In this document: positions 14,173 through 21,674 of the stretch, piece after piece
How the letters are laid out: every line of letters begins with the position of its first letter
Numbering within the stretch: the stretch's first letter is position 1
IMG/VR virus record: IMGVR_UViG_3300042892_002827
Span: 1 to 29,336 of that record
Length of the DNA: 29,336 nt
From: a virus
Strand: one strand, 5' to 3'
Notes under the pieces: model-generated
Database searches by the model: none
What the model saw: only the letters and a program-made list of their open reading frames with translations
What the model was told of the DNA's origin: nothing
Program-made: the position numbers and the translations under genes

Positions 14173-15383
14173 AATCAACTGAACAAATCACAACTTGCAG
14201 TTTTTGCGCAAAACACAAAGACGCCGTGGCCAAATTAATAGTAGGAGAAGATGTTGCTATTTGTAATGAGTGTGTGGAATTGTGTGAAACTTTGCTAAAA
14301 GATGAAAACATCACCAGCCAGGTTAGTCCTGTTGTGATGGATCCTGAACACATAAAAAAACATTTAGATCAATATGTGATTGGTCAAGATCGTGCCAAAC
14401 AAGTGCTTAGTGTGGCAGTTGTAAATCACTACAAACGTATTACCAACCCCAACCCAGACATAGAAGTTGAGAAATGTAATATTCTTATGCTTGGCCCCAC
14501 AGGCTCGGGCAAAACACTGCTGGCCAAAACTGTGGCACGTTACTTGGATGTACCGTTTGTGATTGCAGATGCCACCAGTCTGACCGAAGCAGGATATGTT
14601 GGTGATGATGTTGAGAGTTTGATATCCAGATTGTTTGCTGCCGCTGGCGGCGATGTTGCTAAAACACAGCGTGGTATTGTGTTCATTGATGAAATTGACA
14701 AGATCAGCCGGCGCAGTGAGAGTGCCAGTATCACCAGAGATGTATCAGGAGAAGGTGTACAGCAGGCCTTGCTCAAACTGGTAGAAGGCACCAAGTGCAG
14801 AGTCACTCCCACAGGTAATCGCAAGCACCCGACAGGAGAGATGATTGAGATTGATACCACCAACATCTTGTTTATTGCTGGTGGTGCGTTTGTTGGTCTA
14901 GACAACGTAGTGAAGAATCGTGTGCGCGGAACTTCAATTGGGTTTGGTGCTCAGGTAAATTCAGATACCAACGCTCATCTTGATCAAACCACACCTGAAG
15001 ACTTGATAAAGTTTGGTATGATTCCTGAGTTTGTGGGTCGTTTTCCTAGCTGGGTAGCATTGCAAGAACTTGATAAAGAAGATCTAATACGTATTTTGTT
15101 GGATGTCAAACACAGTTATATTGCACAGTATTCATGGTTGTTTGAGCAAGATCAAGTGGAGCTGGAATTTAGCCCTGACGCTTTGGAAACAATTGCAGAT
15201 CGCACTATTTTGAACAAAACTGGTGCCAGAGGCCTACATTCTGAACTTGAACGTGTGTTATTGCCCCATATGTTCTATTTGGCCAGTTATCGCAAGCAAG
15301 GAATAAACCGTGTATATATTGACGCAGATCAGGTAAATACCCCTACAGAACTAAAGGAAGCAAATGGAAAAGCTAAGGGGTAG
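14169..15383 (+). CDS. clpX: ClpX, AAA+ unfoldase of ClpXP
   Basis: The 404-aa protein is close to full bacterial length. It has the N-terminal zinc-binding domain (C10, C13, C32, C35), Walker A GPTGSGKT (109-116) and Walker B VFIDEID (171-177). The GYVG pore loop (142-145), RKH loop (218-220), arginine finger in EFVGRFP and sensor-2 GARGL are also present. The IGF tripeptide (257-259) that docks into ClpP is kept, so it should pair with host ClpP because no clpP is present here. It unfolds tagged proteins for degradation and may redirect host proteolysis. It is coupled upstream by ATGA, overlaps rpsU by 20 bases, and lies near hsp20 and clpS. Confidence 0.97.
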   Translation: MKSTEQITTCSFCAKHKDAVAKLIVGEDVAICNECVELCETLLKDENITSQVSPVVMDPEHIKKHLDQYVIGQDRAKQVLSVAVVNHYKRITNPNPDIEVEKCNILMLGPTGSGKTLLAKTVARYLDVPFVIADATSLTEAGYVGDDVESLISRLFAAAGGDVAKTQRGIVFIDEIDKISRRSESASITRDVSGEGVQQALLKLVEGTKCRVTPTGNRKHPTGEMIEIDTTNILFIAGGAFVGLDNVVKNRVRGTSIGFGAQVNSDTNAHLDQTTPEDLIKFGMIPEFVGRFPSWVALQELDKEDLIRILLDVKHSYIAQYSWLFEQDQVELEFSPDALETIADRTILNKTGARGLHSELERVLLPHMFYLASYRKQGINRVYIDADQVNTPTELKEANGKAKG

Positions 15384-15588
15384 ATCAGTACTGGTCACAG
15401 ACGGCAACATAGACAAAGCACTACGCAAATTCAAAAAGAAAATTCAAACGTCAGGCATTTTAGACGATGTGCGAGCCAAAGAATTCTACGAAAAACCCAC
15501 AACCGAACGCAAACGCAAAAAGTCAGCGGCTGCTAATCGTTGGCGCAAAAAACTAGCCGAACAGGCTTTGCCAAAGAAACTTTATTGA
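15364..15588 (+). CDS. rpsU: 30S ribosomal protein bS21
   Basis: The 74-aa basic protein carries the bS21 pattern: [20 protein letters not shown], then [22 protein letters not shown] and a basic end. bS21 sits at the decoding-side platform near the anti-Shine-Dalgarno of 16S rRNA and takes part in initiation. Phage-borne bS21 is known from marine and huge phages and is thought to favour phage mRNA translation. The gene starts within the end of clpX behind AAAGGA. This genome appears to have leaderless genes, which makes a phage-specific initiation factor of this kind notable. Confidence 0.93.
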   Translation: MEKLRGRSVLVTDGNIDKALRKFKKKIQTSGILDDVRAKEFYEKPTTERKRKKSAAANRWRKKLAEQALPKKLY

Positions 15589-15603
15589 TAATAAATTTTC
15601 GTG

Positions 15604-15614
15604 TATAATAAATA
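15604..15614 (+). promoter_or_regulatory. hsp20 promoter: TATAAT fused to AATAAATA
   Basis: TATAAT (15604-15609) overlaps a late-type AATAAATA (15607-15614). The -35 region is poor (TTTATT at 15581-15586 with 17-base spacing). Both an early and a late start are possible here. Confidence 0.6.
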
Positions 15615-15618
15615 AACA

Positions 15619-15642
15619 TGTAGTGCCCATGGTGGGGCTACA
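15619..15642 (+). promoter_or_regulatory. 5' hairpin of the hsp20 transcript
   Basis: TGTAG and CTACA form the base and CCC pairs with GGG above, with one bulge. The hairpin starts about three bases after the predicted +1 and ends 37 bases before the ATG. It could stabilise the mRNA, or sense temperature as heat-shock leaders do, though the ribosome binding site AAAGGAG lies outside the stem. Confidence 0.5.
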
Positions 15643-15679
15643 CTAAACGTCATACTTGCTTATATAAAGGAGAAAACAA

Positions 15680-16138
15680 ATGACAAAAACTCTCACCCTT
15701 CGTTCTTTCGACATTCCCGCACTTCACAAATTTGGTATCGGTTTCGATAACATGTTTGATGATCTCATGCGTGTGAGTACTCAACAATCCAATTCAAACT
15801 ATCCACCTTACAACATTGTACAAATCAATGACGACGAGTACATGATTGCTGTGGCAGTGGCCGGTTTTGGCCACGATAATCTTTCAGTGACCAAGGACAA
15901 AAAGTTCTTGATTATTGAAGGTAAACACGCCGCAGAGAATGTAGAAGTCGAAGATCCCACTGCCATTTATTTGCACAAAGGCATTAGTGAAAGAAGTTTC
16001 CGCAGAGAATTCCAACTTGCGGATCATGTGGAAATCAGCAATGCACATCTTGAACTTGGTATTCTAAGTGTTCACTTGCGACGTGAAGTACCTGAAGACG
16101 CCAAGCCAAAGACTATTGCTATCACATACACTTCGTAA
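15680..16138 (+). CDS. Hsp20 / IbpA-like small heat-shock protein
   Basis: The 152-aa protein has a short N-terminal arm with FDNMFDDLMR, then an alpha-crystallin domain (about 44-135): YNIVQINDDEYMIAVAVAGFGHDNLSV, KKFLIIEGKH, then LHKGISERSFRREFQLADHVEI and the LELGILSVHLRREVPE strand carrying the conserved I/L-S-V/I end motif. It is a holdase that keeps misfolded proteins soluble. Hsp20 is common in T4-like aquatic phages and may aid capsid assembly. It has its own promoter and leader, and clpS follows under another promoter. Confidence 0.95.
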   Translation: MTKTLTLRSFDIPALHKFGIGFDNMFDDLMRVSTQQSNSNYPPYNIVQINDDEYMIAVAVAGFGHDNLSVTKDKKFLIIEGKHAAENVEVEDPTAIYLHKGISERSFRREFQLADHVEISNAHLELGILSVHLRREVPEDAKPKTIAITYTS

Positions 16139-16144
16139 TATAAT
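16116..16144 (+). promoter_or_regulatory. Candidate clpS promoter
   Basis: TTGCTA (16116-16121), 17 bases and TATAAT (16139-16144). It lies over the end of hsp20. The predicted start, about 16151, is just before the large hairpin. Confidence 0.6.
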
Positions 16145-16154
16145 AGTGTAAATA

Positions 16155-16179
16155 CAGTAGGGACACAGTGTCCCTGCTG
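16155..16179 (+). promoter_or_regulatory. Long perfect hairpin in the clpS leader
   Basis: CAGTAGGGACAC and GTGTCCCTGCTG pair over 12 positions (one T-G) around a single A. No T run follows, so it is not a good terminator. The AAGGA ribosome binding site is six bases downstream. A 5' stabiliser or a protein-binding site is likely. Confidence 0.7.
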
Positions 16180-16195
16180 CTAACAAGGAACTAAA

Positions 16196-16507
16196 ATGGC
16201 ACAAAGTGACACAAAAACACGTATTAAACCTCTAGAGGCCATAAAAGAGCCGCCTATGTATCGTGTGGTATATCTCAATGACAATCAAACCACATACGAA
16301 TTTGTGATTGAAAGTTTAATTGAGTACTTCAACTACACAGTAGAAACCGCAGAACAAATCACAGTAGACATCCACGATGCAGGTTCAGCTGTGGTGGCAG
16401 TGTTGCCATATGAGATTGCCGAACAAAAAGGTGTGGAAGTGACCATGCTGGCGCGAGCTCAAAGTTATCCATTACAGATCAAACTAGAGCCAGAAACTGT
16501 CGACTAA
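16196..16507 (+). CDS. clpS: ClpS-like adaptor protein
   Basis: The 103-aa protein has the ClpS core PPMYRVVYLNDNQTTYEFVIESL, with IHDAG later and a PLQIKLEPE end. In E. coli ClpS, N34, D35 and H66 hold the alpha-amino group of N-degron substrates. The equivalents N28, D29 and H60 are kept. The second Asp (D36) is Asn30 and the gatekeeper Met40 is Tyr34, so specificity may differ. ClpS normally delivers N-end rule substrates to ClpA, which would have to be the host's. It converges with the minus-strand phosphoesterase, with stops overlapping by three bases. Confidence 0.9.
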   Translation: MAQSDTKTRIKPLEAIKEPPMYRVVYLNDNQTTYEFVIESLIEYFNYTVETAEQITVDIHDAGSAVVAVLPYEIAEQKGVEVTMLARAQSYPLQIKLEPETVD

Positions 16508-17292
16508 AAGTCAATCACAATGCGTTGTGGATAGTACACATGCCGTGAATATTTGGTGTGTTGTCGTCCACGACAATGGTTGACAAAACGTATGCCCGAC
16601 CGTGTTTGATCCACTGATCCATGATAGTGACCAAAACACCAGGTATGAATTTTGTTTTCAGTATCTGCGGCCATGGCCTGCATCATGAGTCTGTTGCCCA
16701 TGGTGTTGAATCTCAGACTACCATCCAGTTCAATATCATGAGCAATCAAGGCAGGATCGGGCACAGTATGAGTAACCATCACAATCTTTTGCACATCTTT
16801 GTGCCTTTGAAGTTTTTGTACACTACTGATCATGTAACTGGCATCGTTGTTGCTGAGTCTCGCTATGTTTTTGGTGACTGCCGCGCTAAGATTGTATTTT
16901 TCCTGCAACCATTGATCAACTTGTTCAGGATTTATTCCCAGATCAAAATCAAATCCCCACCAACCGTTTGTGCCCAAAATAGCCACCCCATCAACAATTA
17001 CCACGTTGTCTTGTAAATACACTATATTGGGTATGCGCTTGATACGCCGCACAAGATCACTGTAACTGGCACCAAGATCATCAAAATAATTGAAATGCTC
17101 ATCATTTCCGTCAATATAGAACACAGCCTGGTAGCATTTTCCAAGATGTCTAAGAGTACGTGTGACAGTGTCACGATCTCGAGCAATATCCCCGGCTACC
17201 ACACACACCGGACTGGTGGCTTGGTAATGCCAGTCAAATTGATCCCAGGTTTCTACGTGTAGGTCAGAAATTAAATCAAATGCAAAACTCAT
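16504..17292 (-). CDS. Calcineurin-like metallophosphoesterase
   Basis: The 262-aa protein has the dimetal motifs in order: SDLH (D10, H12), AGDIARD (D35), DGNDEH (about 61-66), VTHTVP and GHYHG near the C-terminus. The third block reads GNDEH, where GNH(D/E) is usual, so one ligand is altered or shifted. The substrate is unknown; cyclic nucleotides, 5'-ends of nucleic acids or phosphoesters are all possible. The ATG lies six bases after a TTAAATA motif and lacks a Shine-Dalgarno, suggesting a leaderless mRNA. It is transcribed opposite to most of the window. Confidence 0.88.
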   Translation of the reverse strand: MSFAFDLISDLHVETWDQFDWHYQATSPVCVVAGDIARDRDTVTRTLRHLGKCYQAVFYIDGNDEHFNYFDDLGASYSDLVRRIKRIPNIVYLQDNVVIVDGVAILGTNGWWGFDFDLGINPEQVDQWLQEKYNLSAAVTKNIARLSNNDASYMISSVQKLQRHKDVQKIVMVTHTVPDPALIAHDIELDGSLRFNTMGNRLMMQAMAADTENKIHTWCFGHYHGSVDQTRSGIRFVNHCRGRQHTKYSRHVYYPQRIVIDF

Positions 17293-17298
17293 GATACA

Positions 17299-17305
17299 TA
17301 TTTAA
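17299..17305 (-). promoter_or_regulatory. Late-promoter-like TTAAATA (minus strand)
   Basis: TTAAATA on the minus strand is followed by TGTATC and then the phosphoesterase ATG at 17292. The A of the ATG is where transcription would begin. Confidence 0.5.
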
Positions 17306-17316
17306 AAGGAAACGAC

Positions 17317-17667
17317 ATGAACATAATATTTGGCGACGCTGTCAAGGAGATTCCAGATAGTTTTACTGTGTTGGAGTTGGATACATTTCGCACAATTGAC
17401 AACCACAACACGACCACAGTGTATTGTGTTGTAGAAAAAATTCCCGCTACAGAGCTTGCCACTCTGGATGCTTATAAGAAAATTCATGCTGATGTTATAA
17501 AATATTATAAACAACGCGAATTTCACTACTGTGAAACTGCTCTAAATGCTCTCATGGGAAGATGGAACAAAGAATTAGATACATTTTATACAGATTTGCT
17601 TGATCGTGTGAAGAAATACAAAGAGATCGGGGTGTCAGATGATTGGGAACCAACACTGATCAAGTGA
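17317..17667 (+). CDS. Hypothetical protein, 116 aa (AT-rich)
   Basis: The 116-aa product is preceded by AAAAGGAAACGAC. It starts MNIIFGDAVKEIPDSFTVLELDTF with a beta pattern (TVYCVVEKI). A helical, Lys/Tyr-rich half follows (KKIHADVIKYYKQREFHYCETALNALMGRWNKELDTFYTDLL). Uncharacterised proteins of this kind occur in T4-like phages. No function is visible. It diverges from the phosphoesterase and converges with the glycosyltransferase-like gene (eight-base overlap). Its base composition is richer in A+T than the genes around 1-12000. Confidence 0.78.
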   Translation: MNIIFGDAVKEIPDSFTVLELDTFRTIDNHNTTTVYCVVEKIPATELATLDAYKKIHADVIKYYKQREFHYCETALNALMGRWNKELDTFYTDLLDRVKKYKEIGVSDDWEPTLIK

Positions 17668-18994
17668 GAGAGTTTTTGGCTTTGAGCCATTGCGCAAGTT
17701 TTTTCCTGCATTCCATTGTTGGGCTTCCGGGCACAGCACTATCGGTGGATCTGTTGTGTGCAATTATTGGGTCCGAGAGCGCCAATCTCTCCATCTCTTT
17801 TTGATATTTTCCTGTGGCTGTCATTTGAGACATTGCAGAGTCAAAATTTTGTTTGAATTCTTTTATAATATTATTCTGCCAGTCAACGGAAAAAAATAAT
17901 TTTTTGTTGTGTTCAGCAATTTTATATAATTCAGTCCATAATGATTTTTTTGTTTTGCGATCAAGGTTGTGTATTCGTTTCATCTCTTGAACTATTGCTG
18001 TCAACCGCATGCGTGGGTCAGTGACAAGATCATAAGATTCATCTATTAATCCGTGGAATGTACCAAATCCATATTGCTTCAGGTATTGTAAACTGCCAGC
18101 AGTTGAGGCCAACATAAACGGGCGGCCACATGCAATTGGACGAAGTATTTTTTCAGTCAGATGGTGACGTGAATCGTCAAACATTGTCTCCAGTACAACT
18201 TCTATTGCACTTGAACCATAGTCTTGTGAATTGTAGTCGGCACTGGAAGAGGAATCATGTGTGTTTGCCTTGTATATTTTGTGTAGGTCGTTGCGATTGA
18301 TACCAAGATCAGAATTGGCAAACATGTGCTTGGTGTAATGAGACTGCTGATCGAATTCTGAAAATGATGTGTTGCAACATGATATCAAATTGTTATTTGC
18401 CAGCATTTCTGCCAAGGTCAAGCGATATTCTCTAGTGCCGGACCAGGCACGATTGTAGATTAAAAAATCATGTACAATTTCATCAAAATTTGGTTGCAAC
18501 ATAGGATCAAGTTTGGCAAATCTAAACCAGTCTCGAGCTATAAGTGCATGACTCCAATAGTACACTCCAATGAATCCATTACGTTGATATAGCTCTAGAT
18601 CTTTACTATGTTGCTCAGAATGGCATAATAACACTTGGTCATATACACTGAGAGGCCTTGTTATACATGCTCGTAGATGCATGCTGGCAATAAGGTTTTT
18701 CTCATTTTGTGATTTACAGTTTACAGTTTCATGGTGTGTGTCAACATAATCTTTAATTTTTTCTTTAGTATACAAGTTGTAGTGCAATGGTTCTTGATCA
18801 TGAAATATCAATGAAGGCACGGTCATACGTGCTAGCCAATCTTTAGCTATCCAATCTTTATTTTGAATATCTTGTAAAATTCTAATGTCCTCTAGTTTTC
18901 TTGAGCCATGTGGAAAAAAGACATAAATTATTAAGTCATTACGATTGCAAATATTGCTTAAAAAGTTGTATAATCTATCTAAAGGAACACTCAT
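17660..18994 (-). CDS. Exostosin/GT-B-like glycosyltransferase family protein
   Basis: The start is taken at ATG 18994 (MSVPLDRLYNFLSN). An upstream in-frame ATG at 19066 would overlap the dehydrogenase. The 444-aa protein has a C-terminal block, SAIEVVLETMFDDSRHHLTEKILRPIACGRPFMLAST..., then YLKQYGFGTFHGLIDESYD. This is the pattern (ITEKTxKPI, GF.TF, DESYD) of phage and bacterial glycosyltransferase-like proteins of the exostosin type. The N-terminal half has FHDQEPLHYN. Donor and acceptor are unknown. The adjacent sugar dehydrogenase suggests work on a surface glycan. Composition is distinctly AT-rich, which suggests recent acquisition. Confidence 0.72.
   Translation of the reverse strand: MSVPLDRLYNFLSNICNRNDLIIYVFFPHGSRKLEDIRILQDIQNKDWIAKDWLARMTVPSLIFHDQEPLHYNLYTKEKIKDYVDTHHETVNCKSQNEKNLIASMHLRACITRPLSVYDQVLLCHSEQHSKDLELYQRNGFIGVYYWSHALIARDWFRFAKLDPMLQPNFDEIVHDFLIYNRAWSGTREYRLTLAEMLANNNLISCCNTSFSEFDQQSHYTKHMFANSDLGINRNDLHKIYKANTHDSSSSADYNSQDYGSSAIEVVLETMFDDSRHHLTEKILRPIACGRPFMLASTAGSLQYLKQYGFGTFHGLIDESYDLVTDPRMRLTAIVQEMKRIHNLDRKTKKSLWTELYKIAEHNKKLFFSVDWQNNIIKEFKQNFDSAMSQMTATGKYQKEMERLALSDPIIAHNRSTDSAVPGSPTMECRKKLAQWLKAKNSLT
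18945..18974 (+). promoter_or_regulatory. Candidate promoter for the dehydrogenase
   Basis: TTGCAA (18945-18950), 18 bases and TATAAT (18969-18974), lying inside the 5' end of the minus-strand gene. AAAGGAA precedes ATG 18995. Confidence 0.6.
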
Positions 18995-20233
18995 ATGAAG
19001 AAAATTGGATTTATTGGTATCGGCAAACTGGGGCTTGAATGTGCCGAAGTTATGGCAGAAAAGCACGAAGTGCGCGGTTACGATATTTACCCACGTGTCA
19101 GCAACTCAGTAAAAGTTTGTGATATTGATGAATTGGTCAATGAAAGCGAATGGATTTTTATTGCTGTGCCTACTCCACATGCTGAGGGCTATGATGGCTC
19201 GGTACCTAGCTCACACATGGAGCCCAGAGACTTTGGACATGACGCTGTGATTAGTGCTATCGCCAATGTCAACCGGTACGCAAAATCATCAAAGAAGGTT
19301 GTGTTAATTTCCACAGTATTGCCGGGAACCACACGCCGCAAGTTTTTCCCACTATTAGATAAACAACATCAGTTTTTGTACAATCCTTATTTGATTGCCA
19401 TGGGCTCGGTCAAGTGGGACATGGTCAATCCTGAAATGGTCATGATTGGTACCGAAGATGGCAATCCCAATGCTTTAGCAGCCGAACTGATTGATTTGTA
19501 CAAGACCATGATGGTAAACGATCCCAGGTATGAGATTGGTACCTGGGACGAATGTGAAGCAATGAAGATATTCTACAACACATTTATTTCAGCCAAGGTA
19601 GGCCTTGTGAACATGATTCAAGACTTTGCGCTGAAGATTGGCAATATCAATGTTGACGTTGTAACAGATGCCCTGGCACGAAGCACCATGCGTATCATGG
19701 GCCCCAAGTACATGACTGCGGGCATGGGCGATGCAGGTGCATGCCATCCACGTGACAACATTGCACTGCGTTGGTTGGCCAAAGAATACGACATTGGCTA
19801 CGACTTTTTTGACACAGTGATGCATGCTAGAGAAATGCAAGCCCGAAATCTTGCCATGTTCCTGGTTGACCAAGCCAAACAACACGGCATGAGTATTGTG
19901 ATTCACGGCAAGGCCTACAAACCTGATGTTGAATATTGTATTGGATCATACTCTACGCTGGTGGGACATTATGTCAAACAAGCAGGACATGATGTGAGAT
20001 ATCTTGATCCCTTGGCAGATGATCCTGCTGAAGTTATTACAGAACTAACCGGTCCTGCGGTCATCCTTTGGGCACACAATCGCAAGATCACTTATGAGTA
20101 CACCGGTGATCAACCGGACACATTGCCGTATTACCCAATTCCACATGGTAGTGTGGTGGTTGATCCATGGCGTAAACTCCCACAGATTGAGAACTTGACT
20201 GTGGTACATTATGGCAACACACGAAATTCTTAA
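18995..20233 (+). CDS. UDP-glucose/GDP-mannose dehydrogenase family protein
   Basis: The 412-aa protein starts with a Rossmann NAD motif (GFIGIGKLGLE, residues 5-15). The AVPTP segment follows at 57-61. The helix with K191 and N195 (KIFYNTFISAK) and the catalytic cysteine C250 in DAGACHPRDN come next. A C-terminal domain ends with ILWAHNRK. It should oxidise the C6 hydroxyl of a nucleotide sugar to a uronic acid. Its length and order match the family. It forms an overlapping run with the oxygenase-like and amidinotransferase genes. Its start abuts that of the divergent glycosyltransferase-like gene in the hexamer CATATG. Confidence 0.9.
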   Translation: MKKIGFIGIGKLGLECAEVMAEKHEVRGYDIYPRVSNSVKVCDIDELVNESEWIFIAVPTPHAEGYDGSVPSSHMEPRDFGHDAVISAIANVNRYAKSSKKVVLISTVLPGTTRRKFFPLLDKQHQFLYNPYLIAMGSVKWDMVNPEMVMIGTEDGNPNALAAELIDLYKTMMVNDPRYEIGTWDECEAMKIFYNTFISAKVGLVNMIQDFALKIGNINVDVVTDALARSTMRIMGPKYMTAGMGDAGACHPRDNIALRWLAKEYDIGYDFFDTVMHAREMQARNLAMFLVDQAKQHGMSIVIHGKAYKPDVEYCIGSYSTLVGHYVKQAGHDVRYLDPLADDPAEVITELTGPAVILWAHNRKITYEYTGDQPDTLPYYPIPHGSVVVDPWRKLPQIENLTVVHYGNTRNS

Positions 20234-20729
20234 ATATCATATTCCCAAATTTTGGGATGATGAGTTTAAGCAACTCAACTACATCAACGAACAATTCAAT
20301 GATGCGGAAAGCCTGCGGCGATGGACGGCTTTAGGTTACGCCAACCGGTTTACCGGAGACATGTGCGACATGCGCAGTCCCCAGCCCACATGGAATCAGC
20401 AGTTTGTGAACATTTATCGTGAACTGGGCTGGAAAGACATTGGCACCAGTTACTATAGAATGGACACAGGTACCATTCTTCCCACACATGGTGACTTGTA
20501 TCTTCGTTATGTTGACTTGTTCAACCTTCAAAACCAAGAGCAACGCATACGCAGAGCCATTGTGTTCTTGGAAGATTGGAAACCTGGTCATTATGCAGAA
20601 TACAACAGCACGGCCAAGGTTGATTGGCGAGCAGGAGATGTAGTCGAGTGGTGTTACGATGCGCCACACATGGCCGCCAACATGGGAATTGAACCAAGAT
20701 ATACCTTGCAAATAACAGGACATTTATGA
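20211..20729 (+). CDS. 2OG-Fe(II) oxygenase-like protein
   Basis: The 172-aa protein has an H-x-D pair in THGDLYLRY (H93, D95) and a distal histidine H153 in DAPHMAANM. An arginine in EPRYTLQITG (R163) is suited to bind 2-oxoglutarate. Before H153 the WRAGDVVEW strand also fits the double-stranded beta-helix fold of aspartyl-hydroxylase-like oxygenases. The substrate is unknown. It overlaps the dehydrogenase by 23 bases and the next gene by ATGA, so it may hydroxylate the same small molecule or glycan these enzymes handle. Confidence 0.72.
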   Translation: MATHEILKYHIPKFWDDEFKQLNYINEQFNDAESLRRWTALGYANRFTGDMCDMRSPQPTWNQQFVNIYRELGWKDIGTSYYRMDTGTILPTHGDLYLRYVDLFNLQNQEQRIRRAIVFLEDWKPGHYAEYNSTAKVDWRAGDVVEWCYDAPHMAANMGIEPRYTLQITGHL

Positions 20730-21643
20730 TATCAAGTTACGACGAGTGGAGTCCACTAAAACGCATAATAGTAGGTTCGGCCACCGATGCTAACTGGCCT
20801 GTAAACGATCCTGTATTCTCTCAGGAGAGTGAAAAGACAACCTGGAAAGAAACATCGGTGCCGCGTGGACCTGTACCACAGCGCATAATTGAAGAAACTA
20901 ATGAAGATTTAGATGTTCTAACAACCACACTGATCGGCCTAGGCGTAGAAGTAGTGCGTCCGGATCCACTCAACTTCCAGGTCCACGATGGAATGAGTTG
21001 TTACTGTCCACGTGATCGGCTGTTGGTGTTGGGATCCACCATAATTGATCCAGCCATGCTGTATCCCTGTAGAGACATGGAACTACAATGTTATCATGAC
21101 ATCGTGGACGAAGCCGACCATTATTTGTTCATGCCTCGAAATGAAGGCTTGGTGTTGGATGCTGCCAACATACTACGACTTGGCCCCGACAAACTGTTGT
21201 ATTTAGAAAGCGCCAGCGGTAACAAAGCCGCTTATCATTGGTTGTTGGCCAACTTGCCAGCCCACACCAGCATTGAACTATGTAATTTTTATGCTGGCGT
21301 ACACATTGATTCTACCATCATGCCATTACGTGAAGGCCTGGTCATGCTCAATGCCAGCCGAGTAAACTTTGACAAGGTACCGCAAGCATTTGATGGTTGG
21401 CACAAAATTTGGGTAAACGATGTAGTAGTACAAGGATTCCACGAATATCCTTATGCATCAAAATGGATAGCAATGAATATGTTGGTGGTGGATCCACACA
21501 CAGTCATATGCGACCGAAATCAAACCGAATTGATCAAAACACTCAAGAGTTATCGATTCGAAGTGATACCTTTGGAACTGCGCCATAGTCGCACGTTGGG
21601 TGGTGGGTTTCATTGTGTGACATTGGACCTAGAACGCGGTTGA
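20726..21643 (+). CDS. Glycine amidinotransferase (AGAT)-like enzyme
   Basis: The 305-aa protein keeps the AGAT triad in context: D in LVLDAANILR, H in GVHIDSTIMPL and the nucleophilic C in GGGFHCVTLD, 7 residues from the end, as in human AGAT (D254, H303, C407). Family members move an amidino group from arginine to an amine such as glycine. The N-terminus (SYDEWSPLKRIIVGSA) is also typical. It is shorter than the human enzyme. The natural acceptor is unknown; an amino sugar, amino acid or polyamine are possibilities. It is ATGA-coupled to the oxygenase-like gene. Confidence 0.88.
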   Translation: MISSYDEWSPLKRIIVGSATDANWPVNDPVFSQESEKTTWKETSVPRGPVPQRIIEETNEDLDVLTTTLIGLGVEVVRPDPLNFQVHDGMSCYCPRDRLLVLGSTIIDPAMLYPCRDMELQCYHDIVDEADHYLFMPRNEGLVLDAANILRLGPDKLLYLESASGNKAAYHWLLANLPAHTSIELCNFYAGVHIDSTIMPLREGLVMLNASRVNFDKVPQAFDGWHKIWVNDVVVQGFHEYPYASKWIAMNMLVVDPHTVICDRNQTELIKTLKSYRFEVIPLELRHSRTLGGGFHCVTLDLERG

Positions 21644-21668
21644 CCATTAATTTCAAATGCTGTATAAT
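21640..21668 (+). promoter_or_regulatory. Sigma70 promoter of uvdE, TTGACC-17-TATAAT
   Basis: TTGACC (21640-21645) overlaps the previous stop. TATAAT is at 21663-21668. The ATG at 21675 begins exactly six bases after the hexamer, as in the 5639 and 28495 promoters. Confidence 0.85.
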
Positions 21669-21674
21669 TACAGC

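Noticed and set aside
13832-14353. Minus-strand 173-aa frame across the membrane protein and clpX
   Set aside because: It spans two real genes, is cysteine rich and irregular, and has no promoter.
16621-17016. Plus-strand 131-aa frame opposite the phosphoesterase
   Set aside because: The opposite strand carries all metallophosphoesterase motifs. No start signal is present here.
18995-19066. Upstream start (19066) for the minus-strand glycosyltransferase-like gene
   Set aside because: It would overlap the dehydrogenase N-terminus. ATG 18994 gives a sensible start.
21657-21674. Upstream ATG 21657 as the uvdE start
   Set aside because: It lies over the -10 hexamer of the promoter and adds residues that do not fit the family start.
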